Assembly: GCF_036090055.1 (NCBI RefSeq)
Contig: NZ_CP107970.1
Location: 560,501-624,500 of the forward strand
Source of the DNA: Nocardioides sp. NBC_00368
GTDB taxonomy: Bacteria; Actinomycetota; Actinomycetes; Propionibacteriales; Nocardioidaceae
Direction of reading: 5' to 3'
Length of the DNA stretch: 64,000 nt
The notes below the pieces were generated by a model. That model was not told the origin of the DNA. It ran no database searches and saw only the letters and a list, made by a program, of their open reading frames with translations. Of the stretch, positions 35,934 to 44,501 are shown one piece after another. Position 1 is the stretch's first letter. Each line of letters begins with the position of its first letter. Both the position numbers and the translations under genes were made by a program.

Positions 35934-38390
35934 TCATTGGAACGACGGGACGATCCTCTTGCGCTCGCCGCTGCGCCCGTCGGATTTGAAGGTGACGTTC
36001 GCGTCGAACGGCTTGCCCTTGGCCGAGACGAAGCCCTCCACGAACACGGTCTCGCTGGCGCTCAGCCGGCTGAGTTCATCGTCGGTGAACTGGTGATTGC
36101 ACCAGGTCGTGGGTGGCTGCTGTCGCCCTGAGGCGTCGGTGGCGACGGCGTCGAAGTGGGCTACGATCTTCCCTGCTGCCGGGTCCCAGCTGACCTCGGT
36201 CTCGAACCGTTTGCCCTTCTTGGAGATGAAGTCGGTCCGGCGTACCCGCTCGCTGTCCAGGAGCCGGTCCTTCTCCTCGGTGCTGAAGGTGTGCCCGGCC
36301 CAGGACGTCGGCGCACCAGGGTGGGACTTCTGAAAGCCGATGAACCGCTTGCCCTTGTAGGTGCTGGTGGCCAGAGAGCCCGTGATCGTGGTCGCGGATC
36401 CGGCCTTGGAGATCGCGGCGAAGGTGATCTCCTCGCCGCGCAGCAGCGCCGCGACCTCCTCGTCGGTGAAGGTGTGCTCGCCCCAGGTCCGGCTGAACCG
36501 GACCAGCGTGGCGACGCCGTCTGGCGCGGTCCAGGTCCCTTCGGCCTTCTCAAGGGATCTGGTCTCGCTCAGGCCCAGCTCGGACCGCATCCGTTTGGCG
36601 TTCTCGCCCATGACCTCGATGTCGGCACGGACCCAGTCCGCCACGCGCGCCAAGCAGACCTCCCGGGTGGTGGCGCCGGCGGCGATCTCGCGCATGTCGG
36701 CATAGATCTGCTCGGTCAGGCCCAGGTCGCCGATCCTGGTTCCCGGCAGCAGCAACCAGCTCATCCGGCCGGGCTCGGCCAGCATCAGTCGCTTCCCCTT
36801 CTCGACCAGCAGGGGGTATCTCGTCTTCTCGGAGGTGACCTCGGAGTAGGTGGAGGTCCGGGTGGCACCGGTGCCGACATCGCGCTTCTCGAGCTGCTTC
36901 ATCAGCCACCTCATGCTCGGATGCTCGGGCCGCTTGTTCGCGCCCTCATACACGAACGGCTCAGCCAACGTGCCGAGCCCGGCAGTGCCGTCTCCGTGAC
37001 CGTCATCGGAGTTGTCGCCCGGGCCGTTGTGGTGTGCCCGGTCGGTGTTGTCATCGGCGGTGGTGTCGTTGTCTGGGGCGTCGGGGTCGAAGACCCGTTT
37101 CCAGCCTGGGTCCTGGGGCACGTTGGCGGTGCCGGTGAAGTCGGGGTACCTCTCGAGGTGTCCCTTCTGCTGCTCGTAGAGGTAGTCGCCGGCGCACATC
37201 GCCAGGTAGGACTTGGCCAGCGTCTCGTAGATGAGGCCAGCGCCCGCGCCGTAGCGTGTCTCCAACTCGCCGAGTGATCCGGGGACCCGAGGGCCCGGAC
37301 GGTTCGCCCCGTGTGCCCCGGTTGCTTTGACGTGCGTCGTGCGTGGACCCCGGTGGGTCAGCAGTGTGGGGTCGACGCCGACCACGGCGGCGATCTTGTC
37401 CACCAGGGGTGCGAGTTCCTTGTGTTGCTCGGGGGTGATCGTCTTGTCCTCGGTGCGGGGGTAGGAGAGGACCTGGTCCTCATACATCCTCTGGTAGGTG
37501 CCCAGGACGGTGATGGCCTTGACGCCGCGCCCCACCAGCAGGGCGGACAACGATGCCAGGTCCAGCAGCTTCGGGGGAGCGGTGCGCTTGTTCTCGCGGC
37601 GATCGGGCACCACCGGCGAGGGAGCGTAGGGACGGCGCACTTGGGCTTCGGTCTCAAAGCGCGGCTCGTCCGGGTTGGTGTAGATGACGCCGTTCTCGTC
37701 GCGGAAGCGGTTCTGGAAGAACGGCTTCTTGGCGTAGTCCTGGTGGGCCTTGAGCTGGTCGCCGACGAGCTTGACCATCGCGGACTTGAGCCGGCCCTGG
37801 CGCAGCATCGTGTCCTGCCCGCACTGGCGCGCCATCGCCGTGGCGACACGGGTGAACTGCATCGAGAGGTAGTCGAACTGCGAGCGGTACAGCGCCTTGC
37901 GATACGCGCCCTCCTCCTGCATCGACCTGACCGCGCGACGCCGCGTGAAGGCAAGCCGGATCGAGGCAGGAGACTCGTCCGTGAACTCCATCCGACTGAA
38001 CCTCTTGTGCCCGAACCCGAGCTCATCGATGCACTCCCACGCCAGCAGGTCACCTTCGCCCGACGGGTCCACATCGGTGGCGATGACCACCTCATCGGCA
38101 CGCCTCAGCGCGGCCGCGAGCCGTGCGATGACGCCGGCCGCGTTCCTCTGCGGTTCTCGCTTCCAGGTCAGGTCATCAGGGTTCCACGGAAGGTTGACCA
38201 GGTCCCATCGTTGATATCTCTCCGCCAGGTCCGCGGGAACCATCCCGGAGGGGTCGGCGAACTCGTACAGGTGCCCCCGTAGGTGTGCGATCTCGAAGGC
38301 CACGCCCTGGTAGCTCCCGGTGGTCCCGCCCAACGCCTGGGCCATGTTCCGCGCCGCGCTCGGCTTCTCCGCCACGATGACTGCAACCAT
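35934..38390 (-). CDS. Type IA DNA topoisomerase with three C-terminal repeats
   Basis: An 818-aa topoisomerase III/I-like enzyme. The toprim domain begins MVAVIVAEKPSAARNMAQAL and has the metal motif VIATDVDPSGEGDLLAW (about 97-113). The active-site tyrosine lies in VLSYPRTEDKTI (about 308). The C-terminal 230 residues contain three repeats, starting GEHTFTDEEVAALLRGEEIT, AGHTFSTEEKDRLLDSERVR and CNHQFTDDELSRLSASETVF. Each has a [HQ]xF[TS]xxE core and a KGK[RP]F strand, instead of zinc fingers. Type IA topoisomerases are common on conjugative elements (TraE/PcfX-like) and can resolve transfer intermediates. AAGGGG lies eight bases before the ATG. An ATCACCAA-type operator lies just upstream. 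Confidence 0.88.
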   Translation of the reverse strand: MVAVIVAEKPSAARNMAQALGGTTGSYQGVAFEIAHLRGHLYEFADPSGMVPADLAERYQRWDLVNLPWNPDDLTWKREPQRNAAGVIARLAAALRRADEVVIATDVDPSGEGDLLAWECIDELGFGHKRFSRMEFTDESPASIRLAFTRRRAVRSMQEEGAYRKALYRSQFDYLSMQFTRVATAMARQCGQDTMLRQGRLKSAMVKLVGDQLKAHQDYAKKPFFQNRFRDENGVIYTNPDEPRFETEAQVRRPYAPSPVVPDRRENKRTAPPKLLDLASLSALLVGRGVKAITVLGTYQRMYEDQVLSYPRTEDKTITPEQHKELAPLVDKIAAVVGVDPTLLTHRGPRTTHVKATGAHGANRPGPRVPGSLGELETRYGAGAGLIYETLAKSYLAMCAGDYLYEQQKGHLERYPDFTGTANVPQDPGWKRVFDPDAPDNDTTADDNTDRAHHNGPGDNSDDGHGDGTAGLGTLAEPFVYEGANKRPEHPSMRWLMKQLEKRDVGTGATRTSTYSEVTSEKTRYPLLVEKGKRLMLAEPGRMSWLLLPGTRIGDLGLTEQIYADMREIAAGATTREVCLARVADWVRADIEVMGENAKRMRSELGLSETRSLEKAEGTWTAPDGVATLVRFSRTWGEHTFTDEEVAALLRGEEITFAAISKAGSATTITGSLATSTYKGKRFIGFQKSHPGAPTSWAGHTFSTEEKDRLLDSERVRRTDFISKKGKRFETEVSWDPAAGKIVAHFDAVATDASGRQQPPTTWCNHQFTDDELSRLSASETVFVEGFVSAKGKPFDANVTFKSDGRSGERKRIVPSFQ

Positions 38391-38413
38391 TCGACAACCC
38401 CTTGAGAGTCATT

Positions 38414-38431
38414 CAATTGATCACCAAATTG
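38414..38431. promoter_or_regulatory. Candidate operator, ATCACCAA motif site 1
   Basis: CAATT and AATTG flank GATCACCA. The core ATCACCAAA at 38420-38428 recurs in the palindrome at 41092 and, inverted, at 45891. It lies 24 bases upstream of the topoisomerase start. Confidence 0.45.
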
Positions 38432-38504
38432 TAATTCGGATTGAATAGCAATAGTGGCTGACCGGCGTATGGTTCGTGACCGCTTCGTCGCTCACTTGGT
38501 CTTG

Positions 38505-38575
38505 AGTCCCGAGAAGAGTCCCTGCCGAAAGTCGGATGAGCAAGCGATGCCGACTGGCCTGGCTTAGTCGGGACT
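38505..38575. other. Nested inverted repeats, possible structured RNA
   Basis: AGTCCCGA (38505-38512) pairs with TCGGGACT (38568-38575). Inside it AGTCGG (38530-38535) pairs with CCGACT (38550-38555). It lies in the non-coding gap between the topoisomerase start and the end of the 163-aa gene. Confidence 0.35.
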
Positions 38576-38699
38576 TTCTGATCTCCGCGGACTGGTTCAT
38601 CAGCTCTTACGGCGCGAGTTCCACCCCTTCTTGCTGCTGGGTCCCGGGCCGTCTACGGCGGTCGCCATCAGCTGTGGCGCTCACGCTCCGGGTGGGGCC

Positions 38700-39188
38700 T
38701 CATCGCCCCGTGCTGGCACGCCCCCAGGCTTCCTTCTGGTTCGAGGTGAACCAGTACTTCATTCCGCGGCGGCCGTTGTCATCAGGGAACGTCTGGTAGC
38801 GGAAGCACCACTCATTCTCCGGGAACAGGTCCGACTGATCCGTGAACTTGCCAAGCCATCGAACGGCAGCCTGAAGCTCCTCGTGGGAGTACTCAGTCCG
38901 TTCGGCGATCACGTCGAGCGCCTCGGGGGTGTCGACGCTCAAGGCGTTCAGCAACGCGACCATTCGGCGACTTGAGACGACACCCTTGTCCAGGAGTGCC
39001 TGGTACTGCTCGCTGGTCCACTCAAAGCCGTCGTCGCTGCGGCCGCTCTCGGTGCCAGGTGCGCCGTTCCGGGCGCGCCCAGCCTCAGTGTCCGCGGCCC
39101 CTTCGGCCCGGAACAGGCTGGCGATCAACTCCGTCACCTGCGGGACGAACTGGGTGGGGACGGGCATCGAGACGTAGTCGTGCGTCAT
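38700..39188 (-). CDS. Hypothetical protein, DUF6416-like (about 162 aa)
   Basis: The ATG at 39188 (MTHDYVSMPVPTQFVPQVTE) has AAGGAGAA six bases upstream. Residues 10-30 resemble a regulatory-type N-terminal helix. A disordered Gly/Ala/Glu segment follows, then a helical module VDTPEALDVIAERTEYSHEE LQAAVRWLGKFTDQSD, and the sequence ends RRGMKYWFTSNQKEAWGR. The 'W..YWF' ending and the helix-turn-helix-like middle recall DUF6416 proteins of actinomycetes, but the match is tentative. The operator-like repeat upstream suggests tight regulation. Confidence 0.55.
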   Translation of the reverse strand: MTHDYVSMPVPTQFVPQVTELIASLFRAEGAADTEAGRARNGAPGTESGRSDDGFEWTSEQYQALLDKGVVSSRRMVALLNALSVDTPEALDVIAERTEYSHEELQAAVRWLGKFTDQSDLFPENEWCFRYQTFPDDNGRRGMKYWFTSNQKEAWGRASTGR

Positions 39189-39227
39189 GAGATTCTCCTT
39201 GTCTATAGTTGGATACGTAGATACTAG

Positions 39228-39255
39228 AACAGTAACGAGCATTGCTCAACAGTAA
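39228..39255. promoter_or_regulatory. Operator-like repeat upstream of the 163-codon gene
   Basis: Two direct copies of AACAGTAA (39228-39235 and 39248-39255) are exactly 20 bp apart. They enclose the palindrome GAGC-ATT-GCTC (39237-39247). The region is AT-rich and 40-67 bases upstream of the minus-strand start at 39188. Confidence 0.5.
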
Positions 39256-39500
39256 GCAGGATGGATACTGGAAGGCATCCGATCCAGTAGGGCGATGCGA
39301 ATGCAGGGGAGCGAATTCCGCCTGGCCCATGCCTCACCGAAGGGGCTGTTGTCGCGGCCCTGGTGCGCTCGTTACCCCGCGCCTGATTCGGCGGGCTCGT
39401 GGCGAAGCGGCCGATGCGTCAGATGGCTTTGCTGCAGCCAGGGTGTGCCACAATGCGGCGCACGTTAGGGCCGTCGCGCCCTGCTTTATGGGCGCATGTC
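39256..39500. other. Interval with no supported gene
   Basis: About 245 bases between the operator-like region and the end of the 366-aa gene. No coding or repeat signal was found. Confidence 0.4.
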
Positions 39501-40601
39501 TTACCGGATCGGTCTGGCTTCGCGGCGGCGTAGGTCTTTGATCTCGGCGCGGGCCTTGTCGCGCATCGCGACCGCGGAGGGGTGGTTGAAGTCCACGTCC
39601 TTGACTGTGTTGGCGCCGCGCACCAGGTTCTCGGCGCGTTCGGCGACCGCCCAGGCGATGCCTTGCTCGATGATTTCGCTGCGCTGATCCAGCCCGCGTA
39701 CGTCTTGGTGGACCCGGGTGAGGTTGCTGGCGGTCTCGTTTGTGGTCTGTTCCAGGCGGGTCAGCCGTTCCAGCACGCCGGCGAGCAGTGGGCTGCGGGA
39801 GCGGAACAGGGTCGTGGCGAGCGTGGTGCTGGCGTCGGTGGGCAGGTCGATGTCGAGGTGGGCGGCGAGGAACGCCGTGACCACAGCCGCTTGGCTCAGG
39901 CCCTCACAGAACGTCTTGGCCTGAGTTTCGGTGACCGCAGGATGCTGCACCAGGGCTCGGTGGAGTTCGGAACGCAGTTGGGAGGCGAGCTTGTGTGGCA
40001 TTTTGCGAACGATGGGCGGCTCCATGCCGCCAAGCGCGAACGCGGTGCGGTTGAGGAGCTCGGCCGGTGTCAACCCAGCGCTCCGGTTGCCCGGGGCGGT
40101 AACTGCCTCGGAGTCGGGCGTAGTGTCGCCGCCGCCTACCGCACCTTGGGCCGCACTGTTGGCCGTGGTTTGGATGGCTTCGGCTTGGTCGGTGTGGGTC
40201 AGCGACCCGGGTGTGACCTCCTCGGACGTGGGGGAGGGTGCGGTCTCATCGCGAGCGCTGTCCGCGGATGCATCGCGATGTGCGGCACCGTCGACCTCGC
40301 CCCTGCCTCCCTCGGCAACGACGTCTGCAGAGGTGCCATCGCCGCCGTCAGCCCCGGCGGTGGTGATGGAACCAGGCGCAGTCGACTTGGATGGGACGGC
40401 TTGGGCCGTCGCACGCTCGATCTCTGTCTGCGGGTCGGTCTGCTGGCTACGCTCCGCGGCGCGGTTCTCCTCTCCGTCGCCGCCCTCAGGATGGCCCGGG
40501 TCGGAGGGCTGGGTCTCGTACTGGGCCAGGTAGGGCATCTCGACGTCCTTGGCGGCGTCCTGACGCGTCGCGGTGTCGTACAGCTCGTTGAAGTCCGCCA
40601 T
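39501..40601 (-). CDS. Hypothetical protein coupled to the ribbon-helix-helix gene (366 aa)
   Basis: The ATG at 40601 overlaps the stop of the upstream gene (TGATG), so translation is coupled. The first 170 residues are low-complexity and acidic, rich in Thr/Ala/Glu/Gly. The C-terminal 190 residues look folded: LTPAELLNRTAFALGGMEPP, KMPHKLASQLRSELHRALVQ, then a helical, coiled-coil-like LERLTRLEQTTNETASNLTR. No known domain is recognised. Coupling with a small DNA-binding protein suggests a relaxosome or partition partner. Confidence 0.6.
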   Translation of the reverse strand: MADFNELYDTATRQDAAKDVEMPYLAQYETQPSDPGHPEGGDGEENRAAERSQQTDPQTEIERATAQAVPSKSTAPGSITTAGADGGDGTSADVVAEGGRGEVDGAAHRDASADSARDETAPSPTSEEVTPGSLTHTDQAEAIQTTANSAAQGAVGGGDTTPDSEAVTAPGNRSAGLTPAELLNRTAFALGGMEPPIVRKMPHKLASQLRSELHRALVQHPAVTETQAKTFCEGLSQAAVVTAFLAAHLDIDLPTDASTTLATTLFRSRSPLLAGVLERLTRLEQTTNETASNLTRVHQDVRGLDQRSEIIEQGIAWAVAERAENLVRGANTVKDVDFNHPSAVAMRDKARAEIKDLRRREARPIR

Positions 40602-41014
40602 CAGAGCTCACCGTCCTCGGGATCGAGCAGGTAGTTGTCCCCACGGGTCAGCCCGATCAGCGACTCGAAGCCCCGGACAACGACCCGCTCCAAGTTCGCC
40701 GAGTTGGTCGACAGCGCCCTCATCTCGTCAACGAGCTGGTTGAGCCGGGCGATCTCGAGCGTCGGTAGGTCGTAGTCGCCGTTCTCGCGGCGGATCGCCG
40801 CCTCGACGGCCTCCGTGGCGTATTCGTTCATCGAGATCCCGTGCCGACTCGACCAATACTCCAAACGCTGACGCAGATCCGGATCGAGACGAAGCACCGT
40901 CCGCTCCGGATCGCCGGAGCGTCGAGCCGGACCTCCGCGGCCCTCACGACGCGACGGGGCGATGTCGTCCCGGCTCGATCGCTTCCGAGAGTCATCGCGA
41001 GATCGCGTCGCCAT
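40601..41014 (-). CDS. Ribbon-helix-helix DNA-binding protein (137 aa)
   Basis: The ATG at 41014 starts MATRSRDDSRKRSSRDDIAP, a basic disordered tail of about 40 residues. A ribbon-helix-helix module follows: ERTVLRLDPDLRQRLEYWSS, then RHGISMNEYATEAVEAAIRR. The C-terminal part is helical (RLNQLVDEMRALSTNSANLE). RHH proteins of this size on conjugative elements act as relaxosome accessory or autoregulating partition proteins. It could bind the perfect palindrome at 41092-41110, which lies 78 bases upstream of its start. That pairing is inferred. Confidence 0.7.
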   Translation of the reverse strand: MATRSRDDSRKRSSRDDIAPSRREGRGGPARRSGDPERTVLRLDPDLRQRLEYWSSRHGISMNEYATEAVEAAIRRENGDYDLPTLEIARLNQLVDEMRALSTNSANLERVVVRGFESLIGLTRGDNYLLDPEDGEL

Positions 41015-41091
41015 GTATCGCACCGCCTTCCGATCGATTCGCAATCGAGTGTATCCGCCATCAAGAAGATGATTCGTTGGTCGCTTGGAAT

Positions 41092-41110
41092 GAATCACCA
41101 AAGGTGATTC
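41092..41110. promoter_or_regulatory. Perfect 19-bp palindromic operator, ATCACCAA motif site 2
   Basis: GAATCACC (41092-41099), AAA, GGTGATTC (41103-41110). It lies between the divergent genes at 41014 (minus) and 41167 (plus). The core is shared with 38420 and, inverted, with 45891. Confidence 0.6.
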
Positions 41111-41166
41111 GGGCCGGCTGGTGAGAAGGAAGACCAGCTGTACCGACATGAACGGACGTGAGTCTC

Positions 41167-41562
41167 ATGGGCGCAGTCATCGACGAATCGACACCGAACA
41201 ACTCAGGCCAAGGGGATCGCGTCCTGCGGAACACCCGTGATCAGACGGAGGCACAGCAGACGGAGGCACAACGTGCTGAGCTGAAGTTGTGGGTCAGTGT
41301 CAACGGCGGATGGAGCCACTTCACGGTCGTCTTCGCAGGACGCGACACGGTGGTCGACGCCCGCGCGGTCGCCTGGATGGACAGAGTCGCCAACCGGATG
41401 AGCTTCGAGCCGCTTGATCCCGAGAATGTGGACTGGAGCCGCTTCCCCAGGACGTACGAGCGGCTGAACCCGACCTGCGAGCACGGCTTGTCCGCATGGC
41501 TGTGCATGGGACCCATGCACTATCCGACCCGCGAGCAGGAGATGGCGGGGGAGTACTTCTGA
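41167..41562 (+). CDS. Hypothetical protein with a conserved Cys/His C-terminus (131 aa)
   Basis: The frame can begin at GTG 41158 or ATG 41167 (MGAVIDESTPNNSGQGDRVL); neither has a good ribosome binding site. A beta-rich segment LKLWVSVNGGWSHFTVVFAG is followed by PTCEHGLSAWLCMGPMHYPT, a CxHG..xxLCxGPxHYP pattern that could bind metal. It is transcribed divergently from the ribbon-helix-helix gene and shares the palindromic operator. Function unknown. Confidence 0.6.
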   Translation: MGAVIDESTPNNSGQGDRVLRNTRDQTEAQQTEAQRAELKLWVSVNGGWSHFTVVFAGRDTVVDARAVAWMDRVANRMSFEPLDPENVDWSRFPRTYERLNPTCEHGLSAWLCMGPMHYPTREQEMAGEYF

Positions 41563-41852
41563 ACCGCCGACCGCATCGGCGCCTGACGCTGCGCCTGACG
41601 CTGTGCCGGACGCCAGACCCTGAGGCACGTAGCTGCCGGTCAGCCGGTGGATCTGGCTGGCCGGGGCCACCTCGCCATCTGGGAGGTGGCGAGGCGTCGA
41701 TCCGCGCAGCGGATCCGGGCCTGCTGTGGAAGGGAACGCCGTCCGCGGCCATTCGCCGATGTGTCACGCAGCGGCGCGCGAGGGCTGGGTTCGGTCGTGC
41801 CCCGACCAGATTGCCGACTCATTCCCGACTCATTGAGAAAGAGGTGAGGGCC
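41563..41852. other. Interval with no supported gene
   Basis: About 290 bases. A CCACCTCGCCA/TGGGAGGTGGCGAGG inverted region near 41667-41694 could form a hairpin after the preceding gene. Nothing else is seen. Confidence 0.35.
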
Positions 41853-42059
41853 ATGTCGATGATGGCCTCAAGCTCCTACGCAGTCGTCTACGGGACAACA
41901 GTGACCACCCACACGAACAAGGGCGAGGCGATCCGCGCCTTTAGCCAGGTGCTGACCCGGCATTGCGGTGCCCACCTGTTCGCGATCTCCGCCTCGGGGA
42001 CCTACACGAACCTCACGCCCTCGGAAGCTCGGCTCGATCAGTGGATCGGCATCCGATGA
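41853..42059 (+). CDS. Small hypothetical protein (68 aa)
   Basis: MSMMASSSYAVVYGTTVTTH is followed by TNKGEAIRAFSQVLTRHCGA and ends RLDQWIGIR. The ATG at 41853 has AGGTGAGG upstream. The stop overlaps the next start (ATGA), so it is coupled to the 225-aa gene. It is probably a small alpha/beta protein. Unknown function. Confidence 0.6.
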   Translation: MSMMASSSYAVVYGTTVTTHTNKGEAIRAFSQVLTRHCGAHLFAISASGTYTNLTPSEARLDQWIGIR

Positions 42060-42733
42060 TCGGCGCGATTGACACGGTGATCGCCAGGGTGATCGCCAGG
42101 GTGATCGCCAGGGTGGTCGGCACGGCGGCGGTGTCCTCAGCCGAATCCGCTGAACTGTTCGATGCCAAGGTGGCCGAGATCCAGCGGCTCCTCGCCGAGG
42201 CCTATCGGCACTACTTCGAGCACAGTGACGGCTACGCGAAGTCCGGAGAGGGTGCCCTCAGCATCCATCTTCCAAGCTACTTCTGGGAGGCGAACGCGGA
42301 GAACACGCCGTGCGTGGAGATATACAGCTACGTCTTCGGATCCGGCCGCCACCACTCGTTCACCGACATCGACGAAGCCCTCGCCCAGGTGCGCACCTGG
42401 CACGCCGAGGAGATGGCCTACGACCGCAACAAGTCTGGGGTGAGGCAGATGGGTGAGACTCTCGGAAGCGGACTCACCTGCGGCGGCCACATCCACATCG
42501 AGCATCCAGAGCCGTCCGCGCCGGAGCGACTGCGTCGGCTCGTCGAGGATCTGGGCGACCAGGTCCAGTACGACGCCAACCGTCAGCCCCTGGAGTGGGG
42601 CGACCGCATGGCCGTCCTGTTGCTCGAGGATGCCCGGCTGATGCTGATCCGGGTCGCGAACAACATCAACCCGCCCTCGTACTTCGACCTGATGACCAAG
42701 ATCGGCCAACTCGAGCACATGACCCGATTCTGA
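42056..42733 (+). CDS. Hypothetical protein (225 aa)
   Basis: It starts at the ATG in an ATGA overlap with the 68-aa gene. The N-terminus MIGAIDTVIARVIARVIARV contains an IARV tandem repeat. The remainder looks folded: AEIQRLLAEAYRHYFEHSDG, CVEIYSYVFGSGRHHSFTDI, ALAQVRTWHAEEMAYDRNKS, and a C-terminus with MAVLLLEDARLMLIRVANNI. No catalytic motif is evident. It forms an apparent two-gene unit with its upstream neighbour. Confidence 0.65.
   Translation: MIGAIDTVIARVIARVIARVVGTAAVSSAESAELFDAKVAEIQRLLAEAYRHYFEHSDGYAKSGEGALSIHLPSYFWEANAENTPCVEIYSYVFGSGRHHSFTDIDEALAQVRTWHAEEMAYDRNKSGVRQMGETLGSGLTCGGHIHIEHPEPSAPERLRRLVEDLGDQVQYDANRQPLEWGDRMAVLLLEDARLMLIRVANNINPPSYFDLMTKIGQLEHMTRF
42077..42119. repeat. 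Tandem 12-bp repeat (about 3.5 units)
   Basis: GTGATCGCCAGG repeats in phase within the 225-aa gene and encodes the IARV repeats at its N-terminus. A multiple of three keeps the frame, so copy number could vary. Confidence 0.7.
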
Positions 42734-42799
42734 CGACGAGCTCCGACGGCGGACCTCGCCGCGACAGCGGGGCAAGGGCCGAGGAGGGGCGAGTGGTCC

Positions 42800-42925
42800 A
42801 TGGGCTACGAGGTCCGAGCCGAGACGATCCCTAAGGATCAAGCCGGGTTCGGGCCGGTCTGCGAGTGCGGGCGTGCCAGTATCGGGCGAGCGGCCGATAC
42901 TGGCACGGACGTTTGCATCTGTTGA
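42800..42925 (+). CDS. Possible 41-aa Cys-rich micro-ORF
   Basis: MGYEVRAETIPKDQAGFGPV is followed by CECGRASIGRAADTGTDVCI and C. GAGGAGGGG lies ten bases upstream of the ATG. The downstream sequence (to about 43255) contains protein-like stretches in other frames, such as VCDGDMCGWHSPHGDFVEPL, MPSYDIGTDHVAGEVNAAVF (from 43080) and ALVQHLRELAVWACARDRLI. This may therefore be the start of a frameshifted larger gene. Confidence 0.35.
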   Translation: MGYEVRAETIPKDQAGFGPVCECGRASIGRAADTGTDVCIC

Positions 42926-43785
42926 CACAGGGCAACGCTCTGGTCTGCGATGGTGACATGTGCGGGTGGCACTCGCCACACGGCGACTTCGTCGAGCCCC
43001 TCCTGATCGAGCCGAGCCCGAGTCTGCGTGTGAGCGGCGCCGCCGCGCGTCGTCTTCTGCGTGCGCTCGGCTCGGCGTCATGCCCAGCTACGACATCGGC
43101 ACCGACCACGTGGCCGGCGAGGTCAATGCGGCGGTGTTCTCGACCGCGCGAGCGCGGAAGGAGTCCCGTCGACCCGTATCTGGCGGCGCTGGTCCAGCAC
43201 CTGCGTGAGCTTGCCGTGTGGGCCTGTGCCCGCGACAGGCTGATTATCTGGTGCTGAGCCTCTGCCGCGCCTCGGCGCCCAGCGAAAGTCACTGGGGCAA
43301 GGCGCGGGGTGGGACCAGCAGAGCCGGTCCGGTAACAGTAGTGAACCGAAGGCTGATGACCTGAGGTCGCCTGCAAGGGTCCAGGGCTTATACCCCTGAG
43401 AGTCCGCAGCGCCCCTGGACGGCTCATCACCGTCGCGACGGGCGCCCTCGAACCCCGGTGTCCCGGGACGCGCACCCGGTGTCGCCACTGGCGGCTGTTG
43501 ACCCGGTGTCCCTCCCCGGCGCCGGTCCTGACGATCTCTCACCCGGGCTCTCACCCGGCATTGCAGCCCTACTTGAGTTGTCCTCACTGACCACCCCGGT
43601 GTGTCGTGTCGCACGCGAGATCGCTCATCGTCGATGGTGCGATCCACCTGTGTCGCCGATGAGCCGGTCCGCCATGCCGCGGCGCACTGGGGTCCGCAAC
43701 TCTCTAGATCCGGACCGGACGGATCGCCACGTGCCACGCACGCCGACAGAGCCCGCCGGCGCCCACCAAACGAGGAGGAGCGGTG
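42926..43785. other. Interval with fragmentary coding character
   Basis: About 860 bases. Up to 43255 there are short protein-like pieces in three frames (see the 41-aa entry). From 43256 to 43785 nothing convincing is seen. Confidence 0.35.
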
Positions 43786-44073
43786 ATGGACACACCAGTC
43801 GAGGATCGATTCGAATACCAGGGCCTGCTGATCGACTTCAGCGCCCTCAACGGGACATACACACTCATCGACATCGGTTACGAGATGACCCTCGGCGTCG
43901 TACGCCTCGACGACGCCGGAGGACCCGGTGCCGTCTTGATCATCGACCGCGAGCACTGCGGCTTCCTCGACTCTGGCACGACCCGCGCTCTCCACGACTT
44001 CCTGACCGACGTCAACGCAAGCCTGGATGAGGCGATGACCACCGCCTCGAAGCCCGCGAAACCGTTGCCCTGA
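43786..44073 (+). CDS. Hypothetical protein (95 aa)
   Basis: The ATG at 43786 (MDTPVEDRFEYQGLLIDFSA) has AGGAGGAG five bases upstream, so it is preferred to the GTG just before it. The protein is beta-rich with GTYTLIDIGYEMTLGVVRLD and GPGAVLIIDREHCGFLDSGT, followed by a helix. No known domain. It stands alone between non-coding stretches. Confidence 0.65.
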   Translation: MDTPVEDRFEYQGLLIDFSALNGTYTLIDIGYEMTLGVVRLDDAGGPGAVLIIDREHCGFLDSGTTRALHDFLTDVNASLDEAMTTASKPAKPLP

Positions 44074-44248
44074 GCGAGCACAACCTCATCCCATCCTTCA
44101 GGCAGCGCAACATCCGGACGGCGCTACATCCCGGTCTCCGGGGCCAAGCGGGGAAGCGCGTACAGGCTGGTAGTACCCGAGTCAGCCCGCCGTCCGAACC
44201 AGCACGACCAGCATCACCAGCATCACCAGCGTCACTGGGGTCACTCGC
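44074..44248. other. Short interval upstream of the tRNA-like element
   Basis: No gene. CAGCATCACCAGCATCACCAG (split as CAGCATCAC-CAGCATCAC-CAG) around 44208-44228 is a short direct repeat. Confidence 0.4.
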
Positions 44249-44316
44249 TGGGTCCTAGCTCAACGGCAGAGCCTTTGCCGGCGCGGATTGATGCGGGTTC
44301 GAGTCCCGTGGACCCA
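44249..44316 (+). tRNA. tRNA-like element with abnormal anticodon arm
   Basis: A 68-base cloverleaf-like segment. The acceptor stem TGGGTCC/GGACCCA pairs perfectly over 7 bp. The D arm is GCTC-AACGGCA-GAGC. The T arm is GCGGG-TTCGAGT-CCCGT, with the consensus TTCGA loop. The 20 bases between D and T arms are about 3-4 fewer than usual and do not form a normal 5-bp, 7-base anticodon arm, so no anticodon can be assigned. There is no encoded CCA. It could be a degenerate tRNA, a tRNA-like regulatory element, or a tRNA-derived attachment site. Confidence 0.45.
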
Positions 44317-44501
44317 CTCAGACACGCAAGCCCATGCCCAGGCATTCATAGAGGCCAAGCATCAGGGCAGAGCAACAGCATCGAGACAGGCAGGGGACCG
44401 GCACAGCCGGTTCGGTCCAAGTCATGACACCGAGGGATCGCCATGCGCGGTTCAGCTTCGGTCCCACACCCATCTGTTCCATCGCACTTGAGGAGAGCAC
44501 C

